Positions 44,383 through 53,229 of a stretch of 64,000 nt of DNA are shown one piece after another. How positions within the stretch are numbered: position 1 is the first letter of the stretch; each line of letters opens with the position of its first letter. Made by a program: the position numbers and the translations under genes. The stretch lies in IMG/VR virus record IMGVR_UViG_3300027985_000918, positions 62,001-126,000 of that record. One strand, given 5' to 3'. The notes beneath the pieces were generated by a model. That model did no database searches, was not told the DNA's origin, and saw nothing but the letters and a program-made list of their open reading frames with translations. Source of the DNA: a virus.

Positions 44383-45329
44383 TCACTGTCAACACTTTGA
44401 TGAACCTCGATGCCTGTCCTGAACAAACCACCCTTTTCCTAGAGTTCCTCAGGGATCGAGAGGGTGTTGAGCCCACGCCGGAGGTGATCCGTGAGGCAGC
44501 CTTGTACGGGCTGAACGTTGGGTGGGCTCAACTCAAGGGGTTGCTCACGATCCCGGACGGTCTGCTGGTGTGCAAAGACGGCATTCGGGAGTGGTACCTC
44601 GAAGGGAAGCTCCATCGGGAGGACGGGCCTGCTGTCGAGCGGGACGACGGCCGCAAAGAGTGGTACCTCCACGGGAAGCCCCACCGAGAGGATGGGCCTG
44701 CTTTCGAGGGGGCCGACGGCTCCCGAATTTGGTGTCTTAACGGGGAGGTCTCCAGGGAAGATGGGCCTGCGATCGAGCGGGCCGACGGCTCCACGGAGTG
44801 GTACCTCAACGGGAAGCGGCACCGTGAGGACGGGCCGGCGTTCGAGTGGGCCAACGGCTCCAAAGCGTGGTGGCTCAACGGTCAGCGGCACCGAAAGGAT
44901 GGGCCTGCTGTTGAGCGGGCCGGTGGTACCCGGGAGTGGTGGATCCACGGGGTGAGACATCGTGAGGAGGGACCAGCGGTCGAGCGGAATTCGGGATCCA
45001 AGGAGTGGTGGGTCAAGGGCCTTCTCCACCGTGAGGGGGCCCCTGCTGTCGAAGGGGCCAACGGAACCAAAATGTGGTATTCCTACGGCGTTCTCCACCG
45101 AGAGGATGGGCCGGCAGTCGAGATTGCCGGGGGCCGCAAAGAATGGTTCATCCACGGTCTACCTCACCGAGAGTCTGGGCCAGCAATCGAATGGCCCAAT
45201 GGAACTTGGGAGTGGCGGATCCGAGGCCTCCTCCACCGTGATGATGGACCTGCTGTCAAACGGGAGGATGGAACCCAAGAGTGGTGGGCCCACGGTCAGC
45301 GTACCCGAATTGAGAGGCCCTGCCGATGA
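44379..45329 (+). CDS. MORN paralogue 27
   Basis: The protein has 316 residues and ten repeats. It appears to be a hybrid. The first five repeats resemble paralogues 11-12 (SRIWCLNGEVSREDGPA). The last five belong to the subtype of paralogues 13 and 24. Confidence 0.85.
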   Translation: MITVNTLMNLDACPEQTTLFLEFLRDREGVEPTPEVIREAALYGLNVGWAQLKGLLTIPDGLLVCKDGIREWYLEGKLHREDGPAVERDDGRKEWYLHGKPHREDGPAFEGADGSRIWCLNGEVSREDGPAIERADGSTEWYLNGKRHREDGPAFEWANGSKAWWLNGQRHRKDGPAVERAGGTREWWIHGVRHREEGPAVERNSGSKEWWVKGLLHREGAPAVEGANGTKMWYSYGVLHREDGPAVEIAGGRKEWFIHGLPHRESGPAIEWPNGTWEWRIRGLLHRDDGPAVKREDGTQEWWAHGQRTRIERPCR

Positions 45330-46069
45330 TCACGATCGAAACTCTCCGGAACCGGGGGGCTTGCCAGAGTCAGGTGACCCTTTTTGAGTCCTTTCTTGGA
45401 GGTCGGGAGGGGGTCGAACCCACACCTGAGGTGATCCGAGAGGCAGCCTTGTTTGGGCTGAACGTCCGGTGGGCCAAGGAGCAGGGTCTGCTCACGATCC
45501 CCGATGGGCAGATCGAATTCAAGGATGGTCACAAGGAGTGGTATCTCCACGGCCTGAAGCACCGAGAGAACGGGCCAGCAGTCGAGTGGGGCTGCGGCAC
45601 CAAGGGGTGGTATTCCCACGGCCAGCGGCACCGTGAAGACGGTCCTGCTATCGAGATGGCCGACGGGTCCAAGGCGTGGTGGATTCACGGGAAAGCCCAC
45701 CGAGAGGATGGGCCTGCGATCGAGTGGAATGACGGGTCCAAAGAGTGGTGGATCAATGGTCAGCCCCACCGAGAGTCGGAGCCGGCGATCGAGTATGCCG
45801 ACGGCACTCGGGAGTGGTGGACCAACGGCCAGCTCCACCGAGAGGATGGGCCGGCGATCGAGAGGAGCGACGGCACCAAGGAGTGGTACTTCCAAAGTCA
45901 GCTCCACCGAGATGGCGGGCCAGCGGTCGAAACGGCTTACGGACGTAAGGAGTGGTACCGCAATGGGGAACTCCACCGTGAAGACGGACCTGCTTACGAG
46001 TCCCCCACTGGTTACAGGGTGTGGTGGGTAAACGGGCGCTGGATCCGGGCCGAGAGGAGAAGCAAATGA
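45326..46069 (+). CDS. MORN paralogue 28
   Basis: The protein has 247 residues and seven repeats. The N-domain is almost that of paralogue 5. One repeat has lost its glycine (HRESEPAIEY). Confidence 0.85.
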   Translation: MITIETLRNRGACQSQVTLFESFLGGREGVEPTPEVIREAALFGLNVRWAKEQGLLTIPDGQIEFKDGHKEWYLHGLKHRENGPAVEWGCGTKGWYSHGQRHREDGPAIEMADGSKAWWIHGKAHREDGPAIEWNDGSKEWWINGQPHRESEPAIEYADGTREWWTNGQLHREDGPAIERSDGTKEWYFQSQLHRDGGPAVETAYGRKEWYRNGELHREDGPAYESPTGYRVWWVNGRWIRAERRSK

Positions 46070-46812
46070 TCACGGTAGGGATTCTGAAAAACCTGGAGGA
46101 TTGCCCCGATCAGCTCTCTCTCTTTCGGAAGTTCCTTGGAGGCCGGAAGGGGGTCGAACCCACACCTGAGGTGATCCGAGAGGCAGCCCTGTTTGGGCTG
46201 GATGTGAAGTGGGCCCAGTATCAGGGTCTGCTCACGATCCCGGACGGGAAGATCACGTACAAAGACAGCCACAAGGAGTGGTATCTCAACGGGAAGTTCC
46301 ATCGGGAGGATGGGCCTGCTTACGAGGGGGCCGATGGATCCCGGGAGTGGTGGCTCAACGGGCAGCTCCACCGAGAGGATGGGCCTGCTGTCGAGGGGGC
46401 CGATGGCACCCGGTCTTGGTGGATCAACGGCCAGAGGCACCGAGAGGACGGGCCGGCTATTGAGGTGGCAGACGGCCATCGAGAGTGGTGGGCCAATAAT
46501 CAGCTCCACCGGGAAGACGGGCCGGCAATCGAGGGTCTTTTTGGTTTTCAGCATTGGTATCACCACGGTTATCTTCACCGAGAAGAAGGGCCGGCGGTTG
46601 TGGGCACCGAGGGATCCAAGGCGTGGTGGTCTTACGGCTTACTCCACCGAGCGGGGGGGCCTGCGATCGAGGGAGCCGACGGCACCAAGGAGTGGTACAG
46701 CCACGGTTTGTGCCACCGTGAGGACGGGCCGGCTATCGAGCGGGCCAACGGCATCAAGGAATGGTGGACCCACGGAGTCCGCACCCGAACTGAGGAGGGG
46801 AACCCTCAATGA
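46066..46812 (+). CDS. MORN paralogue 29
   Basis: The protein has 248 residues and seven repeats, including a divergent one (IEGLFGFQHWYHHGYLHREE). Confidence 0.85.
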   Translation: MITVGILKNLEDCPDQLSLFRKFLGGRKGVEPTPEVIREAALFGLDVKWAQYQGLLTIPDGKITYKDSHKEWYLNGKFHREDGPAYEGADGSREWWLNGQLHREDGPAVEGADGTRSWWINGQRHREDGPAIEVADGHREWWANNQLHREDGPAIEGLFGFQHWYHHGYLHREEGPAVVGTEGSKAWWSYGLLHRAGGPAIEGADGTKEWYSHGLCHREDGPAIERANGIKEWWTHGVRTRTEEGNPQ

Positions 46813-47555
46813 TCACTGTCAACACTTTGGTGGCTCGCAAGGCATGCTCGGATCAGGTCACACTCTTTCAGAAGTTCCTGGGAGATCGAGAGGGGGTTGA
46901 TCCCACACCCGACGTGGTGAGGGAAGCAGCCCTGCTTGGGTTGGATGTCGAGTGGGCCCAATACAGGGGTCTGCTCACGATCCCCGACGGGATGATTATC
47001 TATAGGGACGGCACAAAGAGGTGGTGGCTCAACGGGAAGCGGCACCGAGAGGATGGGCCTGCTGTCGAGTGGGCTGACGGCTCTCGGGAATGGTGGGTTC
47101 ACTACCAGCTTCATCGAGAAGCTGGGCCGGCTGTCGAGCGGGCCGACGGCCGCAAGGAGTGGTACCTCCACGGGAAGCTCCACCGTGGAGATGGTCCGGC
47201 TATCGAGGGGGCCGACGGTCGGAGGGAATGGTGGATCAACGGCCAGTACCACAGGGAGGATGAGCCTGCTGTCGAGTGGGCCGGCGGAACCCGAGAGTGG
47301 TGGCTCCACGGCCTTCTCCACCGAGAGGATGGGCCGGCGATCGAGTACGCCAACGGCACCAAAATGTGGTACCTCAACGGGAAGCTCCACCGAGAGGATG
47401 GGCCTGCTGTCGAGTACGCCGACGGAACCCAGGAGTGGTACCTCAACGGGAAGCTCCACCGTGGAGATGGTCCGGCTATCGAGGGGGCCGACGGCTCTCG
47501 GGAGTGGTGGACCCACGGACAGTTCATACGATCTGAGGAGGGGAACCCTCAATGA
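46809..47555 (+). CDS. MORN paralogue 30
   Basis: The protein has 248 residues and seven repeats. The first 60 bases are nearly identical to those of paralogue 31. Confidence 0.85.
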   Translation: MITVNTLVARKACSDQVTLFQKFLGDREGVDPTPDVVREAALLGLDVEWAQYRGLLTIPDGMIIYRDGTKRWWLNGKRHREDGPAVEWADGSREWWVHYQLHREAGPAVERADGRKEWYLHGKLHRGDGPAIEGADGRREWWINGQYHREDEPAVEWAGGTREWWLHGLLHREDGPAIEYANGTKMWYLNGKLHREDGPAVEYADGTQEWYLNGKLHRGDGPAIEGADGSREWWTHGQFIRSEEGNPQ

Positions 47556-47929
47556 TCACTGTCAACACTTTGGTGGCTCGCAAGGCATGCTCGGATCAGG
47601 TCACACTCTTTCAGGAGTTCCTCAGGGATCGAGAGGGTGTCGAGCCCACACCCGACGTGGTGAAGGAAGCAGCCCAGTACGGGTTGGACGTGAGGTGGGC
47701 CCAATACAGGGGTCTGATCACGATCCCCGACGGGCTGCTCGTCTTCAAAGACGGCACTCGGGAGTGGTACCTCAACGGTCTGAGACACCGAGAGGATGGG
47801 CCTGCGATCGAGGGGGTCGACGGCCGCAAGGAGTGGTTCCTCTACGGGAAGCGGCACCGAGAGGATGGGCCGGCTTTCGAGGGGTCCGACGGAACTCGGG
47901 AGTGGTGGATCCACGGCCTGTTCTATTGA
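47552..47929 (+). CDS. MORN paralogue 31, truncated
   Basis: The protein has 125 residues and two repeats. It ends where the Arg codon of the next HRE motif (CGA) reads TGA at 47927. The following bases still resemble a repeat (GAGAGGATGGCCTGCC), so it was shortened by a nonsense change. Confidence 0.8.
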   Translation: MITVNTLVARKACSDQVTLFQEFLRDREGVEPTPDVVKEAAQYGLDVRWAQYRGLITIPDGLLVFKDGTREWYLNGLRHREDGPAIEGVDGRKEWFLYGKRHREDGPAFEGSDGTREWWIHGLFY

Positions 47930-47982
47930 GAGGATGGCCTGCCTCTAAACAAAGGCTATCCAATCCCAATCTTTCCTTTGCA

Positions 47983-48008
47983 GGTAACCCCTCCGGGTTG
48001 GTGAGTAG
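47983..48008 (+). promoter_or_regulatory. Two-box phage promoter for the last repeat gene
   Basis: GGTAAC, 14 bases, GAGTAG, 26 bases before ATG 48034. Confidence 0.65.
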
Positions 48009-48033
48009 GCACCCTGAGCAAAGGAAGAAGGCA

Positions 48034-48417
48034 ATGCGAAAAGAATGGCGTGATGAGAATGGGCTCCTTCATCGAGAGGGGGGAGCCGCAATCGAAGCGA
48101 GCAGCGGGAAGACGTATTACCGTCATGGTCTTGTCCATTGTGAAGATGGGCCAGCGATTGTGGGGACCGACGGCTATCGAGAGTGGCGCCTCAACGGGCA
48201 GAGGCACAGGGTAGATGGACCGGCTATCGAATGGCCGGATGGAACCAAGGAATGGTGGCTCAACGGCCAGAGGCATCGGGTAGAAGGGCCGGCCATTGAG
48301 CAACCCAATGGCTTTCAAGCGTGGTATCTCAACGGTCTGCTGCACAAGGAAGATGGCCCTGCTATCCGGTGGCCTTATGGTTTTCAGGAGTGGTACATCC
48401 ATGGGGTGCGGCAGTAA
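48034..48417 (+). CDS. MORN repeat protein without the N-terminal domain (32)
   Basis: The protein has 127 residues and consists of five repeats almost from its first residue (MRKEWRDENGLLHREGG). It has its own promoter and an AAGGAAGAAGGCA leader. It is the only intact member lacking the shared domain, so it may be a partner, or a captured free-standing repeat protein. Confidence 0.8.
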   Translation: MRKEWRDENGLLHREGGAAIEASSGKTYYRHGLVHCEDGPAIVGTDGYREWRLNGQRHRVDGPAIEWPDGTKEWWLNGQRHRVEGPAIEQPNGFQAWYLNGLLHKEDGPAIRWPYGFQEWYIHGVRQ

Positions 48418-48449
48418 CTGGGACCATTCCGGACGAAATTCGTCACTGA

Positions 48450-48475
48450 GGTAACCCAGCCTCCTTGCCGAGTAG
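48450..48475 (+). promoter_or_regulatory. Two-box phage promoter
   Basis: GGTAAC, 14 bases, GAGTAG, 38 bases before the ATG at 48513. Confidence 0.65.
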
Positions 48476-48512
48476 GGTGCCGAACATCGAGCGGCCGGAG
48501 AAGGGGATTCCA

Positions 48513-49211
48513 ATGTCGACGGACGAGATGAGGGCCCAGGCCAAGTTTCTGGCTCAGGAAACCCAAGAAGCCCGCCAAATGGTGGACCTGCAAGTCCTCC
48601 AGAACGAGCTGGATGCCGCTGTCGAACAGGCGTGGCGGGAAGCCTATCCCCGTCGGAAGAAGGTCCCCAGCAAGGACAAGCTCAGGGAGTGGGAGGGGTA
48701 CCCGGCCCTCTTGGACTTGGCCAAGGCCAACCTGAACCGCCTGCGAGACGAACAGACCGCCAGGTTGGCAGACCTGGACAAGAGGCTGGAAGCCCTGATC
48801 GCAGAGGGTGTCCGACCCCAGGCAGGGGATCAAGAAGCTGAGTTGTATCGGGCGTATTCGTTCACCTACAACTCTCAGGGGTATGCGAGCGCCAAGTACA
48901 CTCGGGGAATGGTGGAGATGCAGGCTGACGTGGCCCGCATGTACCAAATCCCAGTCGATGTGGTGGAGTATGAGCCGGAGTGGGCTCAGGTGAAGAGCTA
49001 CCAGATCCCGCCACGAGAAGTCGTGGCGTTCGTGAAGGTACAGGACCCCGAAGTGGATCTGTTCCTGCTGCGAGCCTGCCCTCCCCCCAGCTTGGCGGAA
49101 CAGGTCCGCATGTGCTGGAAGAGGGGTGTCAACCCCCGGGTGTACAATCCTTTCCTGCCCCACGAGTTCGAGAGCCAGCACGGACTCGACTATCAGGGTG
49201 GCCGGGTCTGA
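48513..49211 (+). CDS. Hypothetical protein with N-terminal coiled coil, 232 aa
   Basis: ATG at 48513 has GAGAAGGGG upstream; the frame reaches 48465, but that would include the promoter. Residues 1-110 are helical and highly charged (LAKANLNRLRDEQTARLADL), indicating a coiled coil. The C-terminal half is globular, with PPREVVAFVKVQDPEVD and a cysteine-containing tail. It heads a run of overlapping genes to 50934. Confidence 0.65.
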   Translation: MSTDEMRAQAKFLAQETQEARQMVDLQVLQNELDAAVEQAWREAYPRRKKVPSKDKLREWEGYPALLDLAKANLNRLRDEQTARLADLDKRLEALIAEGVRPQAGDQEAELYRAYSFTYNSQGYASAKYTRGMVEMQADVARMYQIPVDVVEYEPEWAQVKSYQIPPREVVAFVKVQDPEVDLFLLRACPPPSLAEQVRMCWKRGVNPRVYNPFLPHEFESQHGLDYQGGRV

Positions 49212-49221
49212 GGAGGAAACG

Positions 49222-49749
49222 ATGCTGCTTACTGAACTCCCTCCTGAAGGGGTGCTGAGCATTCCGGAAGGGGCTGAAACTTGGACCTGCGAGACATGCG
49301 GTAGCTCTTTCGACCTGTCCTCCGAGATCGGAAAGCAGGGTTGGGAGCACCACCAGAAGCTGGCCGAGCTGGTTCTGAGCCGTTTGGTGGCGGATCTCCC
49401 CACCGCCCTGGCCTTGGTGGGCCGGGAATTCAAGGTGGTCTACTTGCCCCGCTACCCCAACTTCCCCGAGGATGCCCTCGGGGAGATCTCCGTGAAGGTG
49501 GTGGGGGTTCAGGTGAACCCCCACCCTTGCTCTACGGAGCTGCCCCAACTGCTCCTGGACAAGGAGATCCCTGAGGTGGTGGGCACTGGCTACGGCAGTG
49601 TCGTGCGGGCATCGAGGACCCCTCTGTTCTACAGTAAGGTGGCGAGGGACCTGGAATCCTTCGGGGTGGTGTATTTCCAGCCTTGTGGGAAGGAATCCCA
49701 CTTCCTGGAAAACTCGATCCGAGAAAGGTTGGCAGGAGGCACCCCATGA
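49222..49749 (+). CDS. Hypothetical protein with CxxC motif, 175 aa
   Basis: ATG at 49222 follows GAGGAGGAAACG. TWTCETCGSSFDL near residue 22 is a zinc-knuckle-like half motif, with a possible second ligand pair in EHHQK. The remainder is a mixed fold with no family that I recognise. Its stop overlaps the next ATG. Confidence 0.65.
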   Translation: MLLTELPPEGVLSIPEGAETWTCETCGSSFDLSSEIGKQGWEHHQKLAELVLSRLVADLPTALALVGREFKVVYLPRYPNFPEDALGEISVKVVGVQVNPHPCSTELPQLLLDKEIPEVVGTGYGSVVRASRTPLFYSKVARDLESFGVVYFQPCGKESHFLENSIRERLAGGTP

Positions 49750-50192
49750 CCCCCCGCATGGATGGCCACTACGGTGGAGGGGCCGAGGCCTTTGGCTTCA
49801 ACGAAGATACGGTGAGACGGTACACGGAAGGGTGGTGTTGGGAGCTGGCCTTGTCCCTGTCGGAGATGACGGGGTGGCCGGCGGCATGGGTGGAGGGGAG
49901 CAAGGGCATGCACGCCTTCATCGTATCCCCCAGCGGAACGATGGCCGTGGACGTGCTAGGGATCCGCCCCCTAGAGGAAATGCTAGAGGATTGGGATGTC
50001 ATCCCCACCAACTTCGTAGTGGCTTCCTCCTATGGGGAGGCACAGCGTGAACTGAAGGAGTGGGATCTTGGCCTCAACCCTACCGACGACAGGGCACTAA
50101 CGCTCATGGACGTGACCCAGAGGATCGTCCGCCGAATCGAAGGGCGTTGGAGATTTTTGGAAAGGAGATCTTCATGTTCCGTGACGATCTGA
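49746..50192 (+). CDS. Hypothetical protein, 148 aa
   Basis: ATG at 49746 overlaps the previous stop as ATGA. MDGHYGGGAEAFG precedes a globular region (WCWELALSLSEMTGWPAAWV, AFIVSPSGTMAVDVLG). This resembles small phage proteins with a conserved His-Ala-Phe and Asp-Val pattern, but I cannot name a function. Confidence 0.6.
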   Translation: MTPRMDGHYGGGAEAFGFNEDTVRRYTEGWCWELALSLSEMTGWPAAWVEGSKGMHAFIVSPSGTMAVDVLGIRPLEEMLEDWDVIPTNFVVASSYGEAQRELKEWDLGLNPTDDRALTLMDVTQRIVRRIEGRWRFLERRSSCSVTI

Positions 50193-50611
50193 TTGCTGAA
50201 TTGGCAGCCATGACTCACCAAGAGAGGATGCAGCTCTGGGAGCTGGCCTGGCAGAGTTCGGCGGGCCAACCCAAGCGGGTCGTGACGGGGTGCCGTGCCG
50301 CCCTCTGCTGCAATGCTGGGGAGAAACTGAACGTGCCGAGGGTGGCTCGTGCCTTCCGAAAGGCGGAGCCCGACATGGGGGTCGAGGAAGCGATCCTCAC
50401 AGCCCGTGAACTTGTGGCCGAGGGTGAGCTGAGCGAGGTGGTCTATTTCCATAACCAGTACGCATCCCTGGAGGATGCCTACGTTTACTCCCCCCGAATG
50501 GCTATGTTCGACCGTGTTGCTTGCCTGATCCCGGGATTGACATTCACCCGAGAGCCTATCTACGACGAGGTGTTCGAGAAGAATCCCTGCTGGCCAGGAC
50601 CGACGGCGTGA
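50174..50611 (+). CDS. Hypothetical protein, 145 aa
   Basis: AAAGGAGATCTTC precedes the ATG, which lies inside the end of the previous gene. The protein is helical with a CRAALCC stretch near residue 40. It ends within the GTGA overlap to the next gene. Confidence 0.6.
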   Translation: MFRDDLIAELAAMTHQERMQLWELAWQSSAGQPKRVVTGCRAALCCNAGEKLNVPRVARAFRKAEPDMGVEEAILTARELVAEGELSEVVYFHNQYASLEDAYVYSPRMAMFDRVACLIPGLTFTREPIYDEVFEKNPCWPGPTA

Positions 50612-50934
50612 GAGCCTGGCTACTGTCCAAGATGGCGTCCCTCTCCGAGTCCTTCCTTGCCGGAGAGGGGCACCCCTCCGTGTTCGAGTCTCAGTACCTG
50701 GTGTACCTAGAGTGCTTCGTGGCAGCCTCCGACGGGCCCGTAGAGGACTTCTGGCGGGAGTTCTCCAACTACTCAGGGGGGCAGGCCTTGTCGAATCGGG
50801 AGGTCGACCGGGAGACCCTTGTGGCGTCCCTGCGGGTCTTCCGTCAGCGGTACGAAGGTCCCTCACCGCACCACTTCATGACTCCTAAAGAAGGCAACGT
50901 GTTTGCCGAGATGCTGGAGAACGTGGGGGATTGA
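50608..50934 (+). CDS. Hypothetical protein, 108 aa
   Basis: GTG at 50608 overlaps the preceding stop (GTGA). A longer frame from 50521 lacks support. The protein is helical and acidic (FVAASDGPVEDFWREFSNYS) with no recognised domain. Confidence 0.55.
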   Translation: MRAWLLSKMASLSESFLAGEGHPSVFESQYLVYLECFVAASDGPVEDFWREFSNYSGGQALSNREVDRETLVASLRVFRQRYEGPSPHHFMTPKEGNVFAEMLENVGD

Positions 50935-50936
50935 CG

Positions 50937-50962
50937 GGTAACAGAGAGCCCGTCCCGAGTAG
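50937..50962 (+). promoter_or_regulatory. Two-box phage promoter
   Basis: GGTAAC, 14 bases, GAGTAG, 30 bases before the ATG at 50992. Confidence 0.65.
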
Positions 50963-50991
50963 TACAGGCGAACCACCAAAGAGGTAGTCCG

Positions 50992-53178
50992 ATGTTTCTT
51001 CCCGGTGACCGAATCCAGAGCCTGGCAACCCGTGGAACCCTGGAGTTCCTCCGCTACTCGGATGATGGCCAATCCGCCGTCTGCCGCAACCGCTATGGAA
51101 CCGTCCAGACCGAACCCCTCGGGGTTCTGGATCGGGCACCCCTGATTCAGGGGTGCCAGGGCGTGGGGTACGAGTGGGAGGAGGGGATCCCGGTGATGTT
51201 CCGCAAGCCGGGGCAGTTGATCGACGACCCCACGTTGACCGAGGGGGTCTTCCAGCGATACCTGACGGCCAAGGAGCTGCAGGCCCAGTTTCCGTCCGGC
51301 TACCCCCAGACCAACGACTTGGTCAAGGTCCAGGACGGCGAGGGCAACTCCTACCAGATCAGGACGCAGAACATGATCCGGGACCCGGAACGGGCGGCCT
51401 CGATGGTCTGGGATGTGAGGACCTACCGAAAAAACCGCAAGATCCAGAAGTTCCCCGAGCTGGCTGAGCTGTTGAAGCAGCTTGACTGGGAGAACATCGA
51501 CTGGAATGGCCACAACCGAGATGGCAGAAAGAGCCAGGGTGGCGTGCTTAGCCAGGAAGAGACGGACCTCTCCTGGTGGGTGGAGGGGACGGGTTCTCCC
51601 ACGCTGGAGCAGATGCAGCAGATCAAGGAGGTCGTCGAGGCAGGTGAATGGCTGCCCAACGGTGAATGGCTGCCCATTGGCAAACCTCGGCACTCTCACT
51701 GGCTCCACTGCACCTATTGCGGCCAGGTGCCGTACTTGGAAACGGACGGCAAGCGGGTTCGCCTGGCGGGACCCCGGTGTCCGTTCCCAGAGGGCAACCT
51801 GGACGTAACGTTCCGGCTGTCCTTCCCGAGCGGCAAGGTGCTGGTGAACGACGATCTGCGGGATTTTGCCCCCATCAAGGAGGACCATTCGAGCATCAAC
51901 ACGCTGAAGGGCCAAGCCGAGTGGACAGCAGAGTGTGCCAAGGCGGGCCTGGCCCTGGGCTCAGTGGGGAACTCCTGCCCGTCGGTGTGGCGGATGGCAG
52001 ACGGATCGTTTACCGTTGCCAACTGGGCCTACGAATCGGAGATGGGTGAGCAGAGGATTCCCGAGGGGGTTACGGGACTGACGGGCATCCTCACGGACCT
52101 GTGGGCTTACTCCATCATGTCCTTGGATCTGGCCGAGAGCCGGGCCAAGTGGGCAAAGATCGATCTGAAGGACCTCATCGAGAAGGGGTCGGTCTCGGTG
52201 ATCGAGATCGAGCCGGGAGAGTACGAGTTCAAGCACCACACGGGAGCGGGGCGTCAGGACGGTGGAGACAAGGTCTACTGCACGTTCCGGCGGGTGGGGG
52301 ATGCCAAGCCGGTGTTCCCGGATACCTACCTGGAGCAGTGGCTCTCCGAGGACCTGACGGCCCACCAAGTGTTGGCCCAGACTATCAAGGATGGGTCGGA
52401 CTTGTACAACGGGGGGGTGCTGGAGCAGCAGGTGGTCCGAGCAGCCGACCACCTGCTGTGTACCATCGGCAGTGGGGTGGAGTGGCACGAGAATGGGTTC
52501 CCGGTGACGAACATGGACAAGGACACGGTGCCCTTGGCCGAGATCCCGGTGTTCCGTGGGCGCTACCCCTGGTATCCCTACTCGCCGGGTTACAGCGGTC
52601 TCATGCAGGCGGCCGGGCTGGCAGGCTATGGGGAGACGGAGGATCGTCCCTTCGAGCGCTGCCTGTACCTGAACCCGAGCTTCCAGGAGCTGGCATACCG
52701 GGTGCTTCAGAACATCATCCGCTACGGCCTGACCCCCTACCAGGACCACTGGGATCCGAGGATGGCCGAGGAACGCAAGGGGTTTTTCCAGTTCAAAAAT
52801 CAGGCCGAGCTAGACGCCCATTCGGACGAACAGACCCGGAATCGGATCCGCAATGCGGTCCGGGCCTTCAACCGGCTGGCGGAGCGGTGGCCGGACACGT
52901 TCGGCGGAGTGGACCCTGAGTTCACGGCTTGGATGGCGCAAAGCTCGCTGGTCGAGGACTGGGTCGAGAGGATGCAGCTCACCCCCTACAACCAGGCTGA
53001 GCCGCCCAGGGAAGACCAGGAGAGGCACCCCGGCCGGCGGGGCTACCAGACCTACATGCCCATCCTGGGCGAGGGCTGGGAGAAGGTGACTGCTGAGCGA
53101 GCGGCCCGCACCAAGGCCCGGCTGAGTCGGATGTGGGGGGTTAGCCCGACTGAGTCGGAGAAGAGCAAAGTAGAATAG
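50992..53178 (+). CDS. Large hypothetical protein, 728 aa
   Basis: The protein starts MFLPGDRIQSLATRGTLEFL, a small beta domain that may be SH3-like. A zinc-ribbon-like CTYCGQVP with a second Cys nearby lies near residue 245. A tandem (EWLPNGEWLPIGK) sits just before it. The rest is a large globular protein, Trp- and Tyr-rich, ending in a charged helix. No enzyme motif is evident to me. It is the first gene of a new transcription unit behind the promoter at 50937. Confidence 0.75.
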   Translation: MFLPGDRIQSLATRGTLEFLRYSDDGQSAVCRNRYGTVQTEPLGVLDRAPLIQGCQGVGYEWEEGIPVMFRKPGQLIDDPTLTEGVFQRYLTAKELQAQFPSGYPQTNDLVKVQDGEGNSYQIRTQNMIRDPERAASMVWDVRTYRKNRKIQKFPELAELLKQLDWENIDWNGHNRDGRKSQGGVLSQEETDLSWWVEGTGSPTLEQMQQIKEVVEAGEWLPNGEWLPIGKPRHSHWLHCTYCGQVPYLETDGKRVRLAGPRCPFPEGNLDVTFRLSFPSGKVLVNDDLRDFAPIKEDHSSINTLKGQAEWTAECAKAGLALGSVGNSCPSVWRMADGSFTVANWAYESEMGEQRIPEGVTGLTGILTDLWAYSIMSLDLAESRAKWAKIDLKDLIEKGSVSVIEIEPGEYEFKHHTGAGRQDGGDKVYCTFRRVGDAKPVFPDTYLEQWLSEDLTAHQVLAQTIKDGSDLYNGGVLEQQVVRAADHLLCTIGSGVEWHENGFPVTNMDKDTVPLAEIPVFRGRYPWYPYSPGYSGLMQAAGLAGYGETEDRPFERCLYLNPSFQELAYRVLQNIIRYGLTPYQDHWDPRMAEERKGFFQFKNQAELDAHSDEQTRNRIRNAVRAFNRLAERWPDTFGGVDPEFTAWMAQSSLVEDWVERMQLTPYNQAEPPREDQERHPGRRGYQTYMPILGEGWEKVTAERAARTKARLSRMWGVSPTESEKSKVE

Positions 53179-53229
53179 TGGAATAGTGAAGCCTTTGGGG
53201 TCCCTAACCAAAACGAAACGAGTAATCCA

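Larger units (their letters stand above)
24948..48417 (+). repeat. Tandem array of 32 MORN-type repeat genes
   Basis: Thirty-one paralogues share an N-terminal domain of about 60 residues. Its pattern is ATG-Ile-Thr, then AC..QV.LF..FLG.REGVEP and AALYGLDV.WAQ..GLL. A final member lacks this domain. Each then carries 2-15 copies of a 23-residue repeat of the form HREDGPA-(I/V/F/Y)-E-x3-G-x3-W-x3-G, about 200 in all, matching MORN_2 (YwqK-type) repeats. Most genes overlap the next as ATGA or GTGA. The ribosome-binding site lies inside the conserved C-terminal codons for Thr-Glu-Glu-Gly. MORN repeats make elongated beta-hairpin rods that bind lipids or proteins in other systems; the role here is unknown. 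Confidence 0.9.
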
